Origin: Acidimicrobiales bacterium
GTDB taxonomy: Bacteria; Actinomycetota; Acidimicrobiia; Acidimicrobiales; DASWMK01
Direction: 5' to 3'
Assembly: GCA_036399815.1 (NCBI GenBank)
Contig: DASWMK010000160.1
Coordinates: 1-38,074, forward strand
Length of the DNA stretch: 38,074 bases
This document shows positions 17,006 through 24,850 of this stretch, in pieces; the stretch's first letter is position 1, and every line of letters begins with the position of its first letter. Both the position numbers and the translations under genes were made by a program. The notes beneath the pieces are model-generated. The model had not been told where the DNA came from. It was given only the letters and a program-made list of their open reading frames with translations, and did not search any database.

Positions 17006-17581
17006 ATGCCCGACGACCCCGTCGACCAGGCCAGCGACGCCGCCCTCGTCGTCGCCATCGCCCGGTTCCGCCACGAGGCGCTGGCCGAGGCCTACCGCCG
17101 CCACGCCGGCAGCGTGCTGGGCCTCGCCCGGCGCCTGCTCGGCGACCGGGCGCTGGCCGAGGAGGTCGTGCAGGAGGTGTTCCTGCGCCTCTGGAACGAC
17201 CCCGACCGGTTCGACCCCGGCCGGGGGAGCCTGCGCTCGTGGCTGCTCACCCAGGGCCACGGGCGCAGCGTGGACCTGCTGCGGTCCGAGGGGTCGCGGC
17301 GGGACCGTGAGGAGCGCGACGCCCGCCGGACGGCCGGTGGCGGCTACGACCTCGAGCACGAGGTGTGGGACCTGGCCGTCGGCGAGTCGGTGCGGCGGGC
17401 CGTGGACGGGCTGCCCGAGAAGGAGCGGGCCGCCATCGAGCTCGCCTACTTCGGCGGGCACACCTACCAGGAGGTGGCGGCCATCCTGGGCGACCCGGAG
17501 GGCACCGTGAAGAGCAGGATCAGGACCGGGCTCCGGCGCCTCCGCGCCGGCCTCGTCGAGGAGGGGGTGATCGGGACGTGA
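17006..17581 (+). CDS. ECF RNA polymerase sigma factor (SigK-like)
   Basis: 191 residues from ATG 17006. Region 2 is clear (YRRHAGSVLGLARRLLGD, AEEVVQEVFLRLW) and region 4 carries the helix-turn-helix (LAYFGGHTYQEVAAILGDPEGTVKSRI). A GTG at 16955 overlapping the cupredoxin stop is an alternative start adding 17 residues; neither has a clear ribosome-binding site, and ATG is preferred because it matches the usual ECF N-terminus. The stop overlaps the anti-sigma start (GTGA). It should direct RNA polymerase to a small regulon, probably including its own operon, when released by the membrane anti-sigma. Confidence 0.88.
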   Translation: MPDDPVDQASDAALVVAIARFRHEALAEAYRRHAGSVLGLARRLLGDRALAEEVVQEVFLRLWNDPDRFDPGRGSLRSWLLTQGHGRSVDLLRSEGSRRDREERDARRTAGGGYDLEHEVWDLAVGESVRRAVDGLPEKERAAIELAYFGGHTYQEVAAILGDPEGTVKSRIRTGLRRLRAGLVEEGVIGT

Positions 17582-18306
17582 GCACGCGGGACGACCACGC
17601 CGAGGTCGAGGACCTCGTCGGTGCCTACGCCCTCGACGCCCTGGAGCCCGCCGAGCGGGAGGCCGTCGAGCGCCACCTGGTCGACTGCCCGCGCTGCCGG
17701 GCCGAGGTCGCCGAGCACCGGGAGACGGCTGCGCTGCTGGCCCACACGGGCGCGGCGGCCCCGCCCGGGGTCTGGGACCGCATCGCCGCCGCCCTGGAGG
17801 AGCCGCCCCCGGCCCTGCGGGTCCCGGCGCCCATCTCCCTCGCGTCCCGCCGCCCGGCCGCCTTCCGGGTGGTGGCCGCCGTGGCCGCGGTGGCGGCCGC
17901 CGCCGTGGTCGTGCTCGGCGTGGTCGTGGTCGACCAGGGCCGCCGCCTCGACCGGGTGAGCCTCGCCGAGCAGGCGCTCAGGGCCTTCACCGACCCGCGG
18001 GCCGAGCACGTCGTCCTGTCGTCGCCGGACGGCGCGGCGGCCACGACGGTCGCCGTGATGCCCGACGGCACCGGCTTCGTCGTCCACGACGACCTGCCCG
18101 CCCTGCCCGGCGACGCCACCTACCAGCTGTGGGCCCTCGTCGGCGACGAGCAGGTGTCGGCGGGCGTGCTCGGCCGCGACCCGGGGGTGAGCGAGTTCCG
18201 GGTCGACGGGCCCTTCGACGGGTTCGCCGTCACCCGCGAGCGGGCCGGCGGCGCCGACGAGCCGACCCTGCCCCCGGTGGTCGTCGGCTTCGGCGAGGAC
18301 GCCTGA
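17578..18306 (+). CDS. RskA-family anti-sigma factor
   Basis: 242 residues starting with GTG 17578, overlapping the sigma stop. The cytosolic part has the zinc-binding anti-sigma motif HxxxCxxC (His33, Cys37, Cys40). One membrane helix follows at ~97-120 (VVAAVAAVAAAAVVVLGVVVV). The outer part is the RskA C-terminal domain, with VLSSPDGAAATTVAVMPDGTG, LPGDATYQLWAL and PFDGFAVTRE strands. Proteins of this type hold the sigma factor at the membrane and are released by regulated proteolysis or redox change. The adjacent cupredoxin and lipoprotein lie on the same outer face and are candidates for sensing partners (inference). Confidence 0.9.
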   Translation: MSTRDDHAEVEDLVGAYALDALEPAEREAVERHLVDCPRCRAEVAEHRETAALLAHTGAAAPPGVWDRIAAALEEPPPALRVPAPISLASRRPAAFRVVAAVAAVAAAAVVVLGVVVVDQGRRLDRVSLAEQALRAFTDPRAEHVVLSSPDGAAATTVAVMPDGTGFVVHDDLPALPGDATYQLWALVGDEQVSAGVLGRDPGVSEFRVDGPFDGFAVTRERAGGADEPTLPPVVVGFGEDA

Positions 18307-18307
18307 C

Positions 18308-19447
18308 TCAGCCGGGCGGGACGCGGAGGACGACGACGGCGACGTCGTCGCTCGCCACCCCGTCCTGGGCCGACAGCACGTCGTGCACGACGGCGGCGGC
18401 CGTCGTGGCGGCGTCCTCCTCCCGGTGGGCGGCGAGCAGGTCGCGGAGCCGCTCCTCGCCGTAGAAGCGGCCGCGGCCGCCCGTCCTGGCCTCGGTCACC
18501 CCGTCGGTGAAGAACGTGACCGAGTCGCCGGGGACGAGGCGGACGGTCGTGTCGTGTAGCGACGGGCTGGCCAGCACGCCGAGCAGCGTGCCGGGCCGGC
18601 CGATGCGGTCCGGGCCGTGGGTCGGCGACGTCCGCAGCGGCAGCGGGTGGCCGCCGCTCGCCACCGTCAGCCGGCACCCGCGCTCGCCGGGCGCGCCCCG
18701 CACCCGCCCGTAGACGACCGTGCAGAACCGCTCGGGGGCCTGGCCGAGGAGGGCCGTGTTGAGCGCGGCGAGCACGTGCCGGGGTCGGCGGGCCCGCATG
18801 GCCGACGCCCTCACCGTGTGGCGGGCCAGCGCGGTGACCGCCGCCGCCCGCGCCCCCTTGCCGCACACGTCGCCGAGCACGACGGCCCAGTCGCCCCGGC
18901 CGGTCTCGAACACGTCGTAGAAGTCGCCGCCGACCTCGTCGCCCCGCCCGGCCGGGCGGTAGGCGGCACCCACGTCGAGGAACGGGATGACCGGCGGCGC
19001 CGGCGGGATCAGGCTCTCCTGGAGCGTCTCGGCCAGCAGCCGGGCCCTCGCCTCGGACGCCTCGGCCCGCCGGCGGGCGGCCAGCAGCTCGCGCTCGTAG
19101 GCCCGCCGGTCGGCGGCCTCGAACACGGCGGTGAGCACCACGCCGGCCTCGCCCTCGTCCCGCCGCACGGTGGCGCTGACGAGGGCCGGCAGGCGGCGCC
19201 CGTCGGCCGCAACGAACTCGACCGCGATCTCCCGCACCTCGCCCTGGAGGCGCAGCAGCGGGCCGTAGTGGGTCTCGTAGAAGATCCGGTCGCCGGGGGC
19301 GAGCAGCTGCTGGAAGCGCCGCCGCCCGACGAGGTCGGCGGCCCGGTGGCCGGTCCAGGAGAGGAAGCGGCGGTTGGCGGCGAGCACCGTCCCGTCGAGG
19401 GACGTGGTGAGGAACCCGCAGGGCGCGTCGTCCCAGGGGTCGATCAC
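18308..19447 (-). CDS. RsbP-like PAS / PP2C-type serine phosphatase
   Basis: 379 residues. Residues ~1-125 form a PAS domain (PCGFLTTSLDGTVLAANRRF, then a FxAADGRRLPALVSAT strand). A charged coiled-coil linker (YERELLAARRRAEASEARARLLAETLQ) leads to the SpoIIE/PP2C domain with GGDFYDVF, LGDVCGKG, FFTDGVTEAR and SDDVAVVVLRV, which hold the metal-binding Asp residues. This is the RsbP architecture, a phosphatase that dephosphorylates an anti-anti-sigma factor under energy stress. The GTG start (19447) overlaps the TGA of the upstream RsbQ-like hydrolase (GTGA), as expected for the partner pair. Confidence 0.9.
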   Translation of the reverse strand: MIDPWDDAPCGFLTTSLDGTVLAANRRFLSWTGHRAADLVGRRRFQQLLAPGDRIFYETHYGPLLRLQGEVREIAVEFVAADGRRLPALVSATVRRDEGEAGVVLTAVFEAADRRAYERELLAARRRAEASEARARLLAETLQESLIPPAPPVIPFLDVGAAYRPAGRGDEVGGDFYDVFETGRGDWAVVLGDVCGKGARAAAVTALARHTVRASAMRARRPRHVLAALNTALLGQAPERFCTVVYGRVRGAPGERGCRLTVASGGHPLPLRTSPTHGPDRIGRPGTLLGVLASPSLHDTTVRLVPGDSVTFFTDGVTEARTGGRGRFYGEERLRDLLAAHREEDAATTAAAVVHDVLSAQDGVASDDVAVVVLRVPPG

Positions 19448-20235
19448 ACGAACGAGCGGATGGCCGCCACGGTCTCCTCCGGCGCGCTCAGGTTCGGGCA
19501 GTGCCCGGTGGCGGCGAGGTGGACGAGCCGGCTGCCCGGGATCCGCTCGTGCACGTAGGCGCCGACGGCGTCGGGGGCGATGACGTCGTCGGAGCACTGG
19601 AGGACGAGGGTCGGCACCGTCACGGCGGCGAGGTCGTCCCGGTTGTCGGACAGGAACGTCACCCTGGCGAAGTGGCGGGCGATGGCCGGGTCCGTGCGGC
19701 AGAAGCTGTTGGTCAGCTCGGCGCCGAGCTCGGGGCGGTCGGGGTTGCCCATGATGACGGGGGCCATGGCGCTCGACCAGCCGAGGTAGTTGCTGTCGAG
19801 GGACTCCAGCAGGCCCTCGATGTCCTCGCTGGTGAAGCCGCCGGCGTAGCCCTCGTCGTCGACGTAGCGGGGCGACGGGCCGACGAGCACGAGGCGGTCG
19901 AAGCGGGCCGGCTCGGCGGCGGCGGCGAGGACGCCGATCATGGCGCTCACCGAGTGGCCCACGAACACCACCCGCTCGAGCTCCAGCTCGCGGCAGATCT
20001 CGAGCACGTCGTCGGCGTAGCCCCGCAGCGACGAGTACCGCTCCGGCGACCAGGCGGACAGGTCCGAGCCGCCGGACCCGACGTGGTCGAACAGGACGAC
20101 CCGGAAGTCGTCCTCGAAGGCCGGGGCGACGAACCGCCACATCTGCTGGTCGCACCCGAACCCGTGGGCGAACAGCATCGGCTGCCCGTCCCGCCGGCCC
20201 GACACGCGCACGTTGTTCCGGTCGAGCACGCCCAC
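19444..20235 (-). CDS. RsbQ-like alpha/beta hydrolase
   Basis: 263 residues. The sequence closely follows Bacillus RsbQ as I recall it: FAHGFGCDQQMW, FEDDFRVVLFDHVGSGGSDL, GYADDVLEIC, FVGHSVSAMIG and TDPAIARHFA. The catalytic triad is Ser95 (GHSVS), Asp216/217 (CSDDVIAP) and His245 (GHCPN). RsbQ is needed by RsbP to sense energy stress, probably by binding or hydrolysing a small hydrophobic ligand; it is also the bacterial relative of plant karrikin/strigolactone receptors. The GTG start (20235) has TAGCCT nine bases upstream. Its position immediately before an RsbP-type phosphatase strongly supports the assignment. Confidence 0.9.
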   Translation of the reverse strand: MGVLDRNNVRVSGRRDGQPMLFAHGFGCDQQMWRFVAPAFEDDFRVVLFDHVGSGGSDLSAWSPERYSSLRGYADDVLEICRELELERVVFVGHSVSAMIGVLAAAAEPARFDRLVLVGPSPRYVDDEGYAGGFTSEDIEGLLESLDSNYLGWSSAMAPVIMGNPDRPELGAELTNSFCRTDPAIARHFARVTFLSDNRDDLAAVTVPTLVLQCSDDVIAPDAVGAYVHERIPGSRLVHLAATGHCPNLSAPEETVAAIRSFV

Positions 20236-20267
20236 GACCCGTCGAGGCTAGCGCCCGCCGGACGCGG

Positions 20268-21476
20268 TCAGGCGGGGAGGTAGAAGGTCAGCAGGTCGGC
20301 GGTGAGCGGCGGGAACAGGGCCGCCATCAGGTCGCGCTGCCGGCCGAGGTTGCAGTCCGGCAGGCGCTCCCCGAGGCCGGCGGCCCCGTACGGGCCGAGG
20401 ACGAGCGGGGCGACGGCGTCGGGGGGCACGCCCGACCCGCCCGCCGCCACCGGGGCCTGGAGCGGCCCGCCCACGACCGGCTCGGACACGCCGTCGGGGC
20501 CGATCACGAACCGGAGGTGCGAGCGGTAGGTCGACAGGAGCACGTCGTGGCGGCGGTCGGCGAGGCCGGCGGCGGCCAGGCGGGCGTGGAGGACGGGCGC
20601 GAGGTGGGCGAGGAGGGCGGCCAGGTCGGCGACCCTGGCGTAGTACCACTCGGGCCGGCCGGCGGCCGGCGCCAGCAGGGGCTCGACGGCGTCGCCGCCG
20701 ACCGTCCCGGGCCGCTCCTGCACGTGGACGTCGGCGTCGGTCGTCCGCCGGCAGGCGCCGACCAGGGCGAGGGCGGCGGCCGGGTCGCTCGCCGCCAGCT
20801 CGCCGACGACCACGCCCTCGGCCGGCGGCGTCGTGCGGGCCGTCGCCACCACCGCCCCGTCCCGCTCGGCCACCCACTGCTGGGTGCCGTCCCTGGCGAC
20901 GAGCCAGCGCCAGCAGGGCGGGGAGTGGGGCATCGACAGGCGGAAGGGCCGCTGCTCGGCCGCCTGGAGGGCGTGCATGGCCGGGATGTCGGCCGCCGTG
21001 GCCGGCCGCACGGTGACGTCCGCCGGCCCGTCCGGCGTGGCCAGCAGGCGCCGCCAGTGGCCCATCGGGACCGTGTAGGCGTAGCCGAACTGCCGGTAGA
21101 AGAACGGGATCCCGATCATCACCTGGGCCAGGTGGCCCCGCCGGCGGGACCGCTCGTGGGCCCACCGCATGAGCGCCCGGACGAGGCCCCGGCCCTCGTA
21201 GGCGGGGTCGGTGGCGACGAGCTCCACCTGCCCGGCCGGGACGGCGACGCCGTCGAGGACGAGCGTCTCGTCGAGCAGGGTCACCGTCGACACGACCCGG
21301 TCGCCGTCGACCACGACCCCGACGGCCTCGGGCCCGGCGTCGGGGTCGGCGGCCACGAGCTCGAGGTCCACGCCGTCGGCCGGCTCGCCGCGCGCCGCGA
21401 GGAGCGCCGCCACCTGGCCGACGTCGGCCGGGGTCATGGCGCGCAGCACGAGGTCGTCGTCGAGGGTGGGCGCCAC
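20268..21476 (-). CDS. GNAT family N-acetyltransferase, two-domain (Eis-like)
   Basis: 402 residues. The first GNAT domain has VELVATDPAYEGRGLVRALMRWA, the acetyl-CoA-binding motif A (R/QxxGxG/A), and GIPFFYRQFGYAYTVPMG, like the FYRRxGF block of Eis-type enzymes. The second half (VTVRPATAADIPAM...) looks like a second, degenerate GNAT repeat followed by a sterol-carrier-like tail, which is the Eis layout. GTG 21476 is preferred over ATG 21437 because the first beta-strand (LVLRAMTPADV) begins before the Met. It should acetylate an amine; aminoglycoside or protein lysine acetylation is known for Eis but not shown here. Confidence 0.8.
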   Translation of the reverse strand: MAPTLDDDLVLRAMTPADVGQVAALLAARGEPADGVDLELVAADPDAGPEAVGVVVDGDRVVSTVTLLDETLVLDGVAVPAGQVELVATDPAYEGRGLVRALMRWAHERSRRRGHLAQVMIGIPFFYRQFGYAYTVPMGHWRRLLATPDGPADVTVRPATAADIPAMHALQAAEQRPFRLSMPHSPPCWRWLVARDGTQQWVAERDGAVVATARTTPPAEGVVVGELAASDPAAALALVGACRRTTDADVHVQERPGTVGGDAVEPLLAPAAGRPEWYYARVADLAALLAHLAPVLHARLAAAGLADRRHDVLLSTYRSHLRFVIGPDGVSEPVVGGPLQAPVAAGGSGVPPDAVAPLVLGPYGAAGLGERLPDCNLGRQRDLMAALFPPLTADLLTFYLPA

Positions 21477-21720
21477 GGGCCGAGCGTCGCGCGAGCGGCC
21501 CGCCTCGCGAAATTCGATTGCCGGCCGGGCCCTGGCGTGCTGTCCTGTCGCCGCCGCCAGGGAGGCGGTCCGAGCGACCCGGGGGGAGGTGCCCGATGAC
21601 GACGTCCGCCGTGGGCATCGCGTCGCGCCCCACCGGGGGTTCCGGCACCGCCTGACGCGGGCCAGGGCCCGGGCGCGACGCCGCCCCGACCGCCCGGCCC
21701 GTCTCCCTGGAGGACCACCC
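21477..21720 (+). promoter_or_regulatory. Leader region of the RNHCP gene: AT-rich patch, hairpin and a 19-codon ORF
   Basis: This gap holds an AT-rich stretch near 21508-21520, a hairpin with 8-bp stem (21530-21537 with 21555-21562, CCCTGGCG/CGCCAGGG, 17-base loop), and a tiny ORF at 21596-21655 (MTTSAVGIASRPTGGSGTA) with a strong GGGGGGAGG six bases upstream. The tiny ORF ends 65 bp before the TTG start of the RNHCP gene. It could be a leader peptide or chance. No known riboswitch is recognised. Confidence 0.3.
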
Positions 21721-22092
21721 TTGTCCCGCGACCACCGTCGCGCCCGCCCTCGCCGGTCGGGCTCGTTCCGGTGCCGGCACTGCGGCCTCGACGTGCCGCT
21801 CGACGCCCCCGGCACCGCCCATCGCAACCACTGCCCCTCGTGCCTGTGGAGCCGCCACGTCGACGACGACACCCCGGGCGACCGGGACGCCGACTGCGGC
21901 TCGTCCATGGAGCCGATCGCCATCTCCGTCCGGGGGGACGGCGAGTGGGTCCTCGTCCACCGCTGCACCGGGTGCGACGAGGTCCACCTGAACCGGATCG
22001 CGGGGGACGACAACCCGCTCCTGCTCGTGCGGCTGGCCCTGCGCCCGCTGGCCCAGCCGCCGTTCCCGCTGGAGCGCCTGGCCATGCTCTGA
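21721..22092 (+). CDS. RNHCP domain protein
   Basis: 123 residues. Contains the defining RNHCP signature: FRCRHCGLDV, then HRNHCPSCLWSRHVD, GDRDADCGSSMEPIAI, HRCTGCDEVHLNRIAGDDN. Six Cys and several His suggest a double zinc ribbon. The domain is found in small actinobacterial and firmicute proteins of unknown function. TTG at 21721 is chosen because it gives the family N-terminus and has GGAGG seven bases upstream; the frame has no ATG or GTG before the zinc-binding region. No operon partner is obvious, the next gene beginning 48 bp downstream. Confidence 0.85.
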   Translation: MSRDHRRARPRRSGSFRCRHCGLDVPLDAPGTAHRNHCPSCLWSRHVDDDTPGDRDADCGSSMEPIAISVRGDGEWVLVHRCTGCDEVHLNRIAGDDNPLLLVRLALRPLAQPPFPLERLAML

Positions 22093-22140
22093 TCGGTCGA
22101 AACTGCTCACGAAGAGTGGTCGCCGACCGACGGTTGCTGC

Positions 22141-23016
22141 ATGGCGGCCGATCGGCGGATGATCACGCTGCGGCGGGGCGGCCGGTGCGCCGGCTGCGGC
22201 CGCGCCATGGACGCGGGCACCCCGGCCTGGTGGGACCCGGACGCCCGCTCCACGACCTGCACGGCCTGCAAGCCGGCCGCCGGCCCGCTGGCGTCGATCC
22301 TGCCCTCGCCCGCGCCCGCTGCCACCGACGATGGCATCGAGGGCGGGCGGGGGACGCCGGGCGGGTCGGCCCAGCGCGAGTACGAGCGCCGGCGGGCCGA
22401 CCGCGAGCAGCGGGTCAGGACGGCCCACCCGCACCTCGGCGGCATGCTCCTCGCCTTCACCGAGGAGCCGGCGACCACGACGGCCTGGGCGAAGGGGGCC
22501 GAGGGCGAGCGCAAGGTGGCGGCCCGCCTCGAGGGCCTCGGCCAGGCGGGGGTCGTCGTCCTCCACGACCGCCGGGTGCCGAGGAGCCGGTCCAACCTCG
22601 ACCACCTGGCCGTCGGCCCGTCCGGCGTGTACGTGATCGACGCCAAGCGCTACGCCGGCCAGGTCGCCCGCCGGGACATCGGCGGCTGGTTCCGCCGCGA
22701 CGTCCGCCTCTACGTCGGTCGCCGTGAGTGCTCGAAGGAGGTGGCCGCCGCCATCCGCCAGGCCGACGCCGTCAAGCGGGCGCTGGCCGCCCACCGCGAC
22801 GTCGGGTCGGTGCCGGTCGTGCCCGTGCTGTGCTTCGTCGACGCCGAGTGGGGGCTGTTCGCCCGGCCCTTCGTGCTCGGCCAGGTGCACGTGGCCTGGC
22901 CGACGGCCACCGCCCAGCTCGTGGGCCGGCCCGGCCCGCTGGCGCCCGAGGCGGTCACCTCGCTGGCCGCCACCGTCGCCGCCGCCTTCCCCGCCTACGA
23001 GGACGCCGCCGGCTGA
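22141..23016 (+). CDS. NERD-domain protein with N-terminal zinc-binding segment
   Basis: 291 residues. The N-terminus has a CxxC pair (Cys16/19) and a second CxxC pair (Cys40/43), a probable zinc ribbon. A charged linker leads to the nuclease-related NERD domain: KGAEGERKVAARLEGLG, VVVLHDRRVPRSRSNLDHLAVGPSGVYVIDAKRYAG. The Asp of NLDHL and the D-x-K of IDAKRY fit the restriction-endonuclease-like active site, so DNA or RNA cleavage is possible but unproven. No signal peptide is present. It lies between the RNHCP protein and the prenyltransferases with no overlap, and the gap to the next gene is 38 bp. Confidence 0.85.
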   Translation: MAADRRMITLRRGGRCAGCGRAMDAGTPAWWDPDARSTTCTACKPAAGPLASILPSPAPAATDDGIEGGRGTPGGSAQREYERRRADREQRVRTAHPHLGGMLLAFTEEPATTTAWAKGAEGERKVAARLEGLGQAGVVVLHDRRVPRSRSNLDHLAVGPSGVYVIDAKRYAGQVARRDIGGWFRRDVRLYVGRRECSKEVAAAIRQADAVKRALAAHRDVGSVPVVPVLCFVDAEWGLFARPFVLGQVHVAWPTATAQLVGRPGPLAPEAVTSLAATVAAAFPAYEDAAG

Positions 23017-23042
23017 CCGGCCGGCCGTCCCGGCGCGGTCGG

Positions 23043-23048
23043 TAGCGT
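23043..23048 (+). promoter_or_regulatory. Candidate -10 element TAGCGT of leaderless promoter
   Basis: TAGCGT is followed by six bases and the ATG at 23055, with no ribosome-binding site. It is the same hexamer seen before the DUF2277 gene. Confidence 0.4.
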
Positions 23049-23054
23049 CGGGAC

Positions 23055-23840
23055 ATGCGGATCATCGAGGCGTCGGAGCTGGAGGTGGTGCGCACCGGCG
23101 AGATCCCCGCCCACGTCGGCTGCATCATGGACGGCAACGGGCGGTGGGCCCTGATGCGGGACTGGTCCCGCACCCGCGGGCACGCGGCCGCCGAGGAGGC
23201 GGTGGCGTCCACCGTCGACGCCGCCCTCTACCTCGGCATCCCCTGGCTGTCCGTCTACGCCTTCTCCACCGAGAACTGGACGAGGGAGCCCGACGAGGTC
23301 GGCTTCCTGATGAGCTTCGACGAGTGGCTGCTGCGCAAGGAGCGCCGCGACGAGCTGATCGAGAAGGGCGTGCGCGTCCGGTTCCTCGGCCGCCTCGACG
23401 ACCTCAAGATCCCCGACCGGTCCAAGGAGTGGCTGGTGGAGACCGAGGAGGTGACGCGCCACGGCGACCGGCTCCAGTTCTGCGTGGCCTTCAACTACGG
23501 CGGCCGGGCCGAGATCGTCGACGCCGTCCGCTCGGCGGTGGCCGACGGCCTGGCGCCCGACGAGGTGACCGAGGACGCCCTGCGCGTCCGGATGTACGCG
23601 CCGGACATGCCCGACCTCGACCTCGTGGTCCGCACGTCGGCCGAGCACCGCACGTCGAACTTCTTCCCGTGGCACGCGACGTACGCGGAGCTGGTGTTCA
23701 CCGACACGCTGTGGCCCGACTTCCGGGCCTGGCACCTGTACTCGGCGGTCGCCGAGTACCAGACGCGGCGGCGTCGACGCGGAGCGGCGGTGGCCGAATC
23801 GCAGGCGGTCGGCGCCCACCACTACGGTGACCGCCGATGA
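23055..23840 (+). CDS. uppS: Isoprenyl (cis-prenyl) diphosphate synthase, UppS family
   Basis: 261 residues. The cis-prenyltransferase core is intact: HVGCIMDGNGRWA with the catalytic Asp26, YAFSTENWTR, FNYGGRAEIVDAV and YAELVFTDTLWPDF. Two positions depart from the E. coli pattern: RTGGEHRxSNF reads RTSAEHRTSNF, and the following LWQ reads PWH. Such changes are found in some actinobacterial short-chain or decaprenyl enzymes and may change product length. The usual role is to make the lipid carrier of cell-wall synthesis from IPP and an allylic primer. Its TGA overlaps the ATG of the trans-prenyltransferase gene (ATGA), so the two are coupled. Confidence 0.88.
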   Translation: MRIIEASELEVVRTGEIPAHVGCIMDGNGRWALMRDWSRTRGHAAAEEAVASTVDAALYLGIPWLSVYAFSTENWTREPDEVGFLMSFDEWLLRKERRDELIEKGVRVRFLGRLDDLKIPDRSKEWLVETEEVTRHGDRLQFCVAFNYGGRAEIVDAVRSAVADGLAPDEVTEDALRVRMYAPDMPDLDLVVRTSAEHRTSNFFPWHATYAELVFTDTLWPDFRAWHLYSAVAEYQTRRRRRGAAVAESQAVGAHHYGDRR

Positions 23841-24850
23841 ACCTGGATGACCTGGCCAGGCTCCTGGCGGTGCCCGACCTCCGGGCGTGGCTGGGCGAGG
23901 TCGAGGCGGGGCTGGCGGAGGCCGTGGGCATCGACAACGGGATGCTCGTCGAGCCCGGGCTGCGCGTGCTGCAGGGCGGCGGGAAGCGGCTGCGGCCGGT
24001 GCTGGCCAGGGCGGCGGCGTCGCTCGGCGACCCGGGCCGCTGGGCGGACGACGTCGTGCGGGGCGCCGTGTCGGTCGAGCTCGTGCACGTCGGGTCACTG
24101 GTGCACGACGACATCATGGACCACGCCACCCAGCGCAGGGGCGTGCCGACCGTCAACGCCACCGAGGGCCTGAACACGGCCGTGCTGGTCGGCGACTTCC
24201 TGCTGGCGAGGGCCGGCGTCGAGGCCGCCCAGATCTCGAAGGAGGTCGCCCAGGTCCTGGCCCAGGCCATCTCCGACCTGTGCGACGGCCAGACGAGGGA
24301 GCTCCGCGACGTCGGCAACCTCGACCGCACCGCGGACGACCTGCTGCGGGCCGTGCGGGGCAAGACCGCCGCCCTGCTGCGGTCGTCGTGCCACATCGGC
24401 GCGCTGTCGGCCAGGGCGCCGGACGACGCGGTGAAGGCGCTCGTCACCTTCGGCGACGCCTTCGGTATGGCCTTCCAGATCGTCGACGACGTGCTCGACC
24501 TGGTGTCCACGCCCGACCTCATGGGCAAGCCGGTCGGCAACGACGTGCGCGAGGGCGTCTACACCCTGCCGGTGATCTTCGCCCTCCAGGGGCCGAACGG
24601 CGCCGCGCTGCGGGCCGAGCTGGCCGGCGCGGCGGGCGACGCCGCCCGCCTGGACGGCGTGATGGACGCCGTGCGCTCCGACGGCAACGTGGACCGAGCC
24701 CTCGACATCGCCAGGGAGTTCAACGAGGCGGCCACCGCCGCCCTGGCCGACCTGCCCGACACGCCGACCGTCGAGGGCCTGCGCCGCCTGCCCGGCGACT
24801 ACCTCGACTGGGCCATCTCGGCCAAGGCCGCGCCCGCCCCGTCCCGCTAG
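23837..24850 (+). CDS. Polyprenyl (trans) diphosphate synthase
   Basis: 337 residues. Both aspartate-rich motifs are present: first DDIMD (91-95, in LVHDDIMDHATQRRG) and second DDVLD (217-221). GGGKRLRPVLA and VGDFLLARAG are also typical of this family. It should chain-elongate allylic diphosphates in trans for menaquinone side chains or a related lipid (heptaprenyl/octaprenyl/nonaprenyl type; length not readable). The ATG overlaps the UppS stop. Downstream it meets the convergent valyl-tRNA-synthetase-like gene with a 4-bp stop-stop overlap. Confidence 0.9.
   Translation: MNLDDLARLLAVPDLRAWLGEVEAGLAEAVGIDNGMLVEPGLRVLQGGGKRLRPVLARAAASLGDPGRWADDVVRGAVSVELVHVGSLVHDDIMDHATQRRGVPTVNATEGLNTAVLVGDFLLARAGVEAAQISKEVAQVLAQAISDLCDGQTRELRDVGNLDRTADDLLRAVRGKTAALLRSSCHIGALSARAPDDAVKALVTFGDAFGMAFQIVDDVLDLVSTPDLMGKPVGNDVREGVYTLPVIFALQGPNGAALRAELAGAAGDAARLDGVMDAVRSDGNVDRALDIAREFNEAATAALADLPDTPTVEGLRRLPGDYLDWAISAKAAPAPSR

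Noticed and set aside
21596-21655. 19-codon ORF as a separate gene
   Set aside because: Strong ribosome-binding site but too short and not recognised; kept only as part of the leader region.
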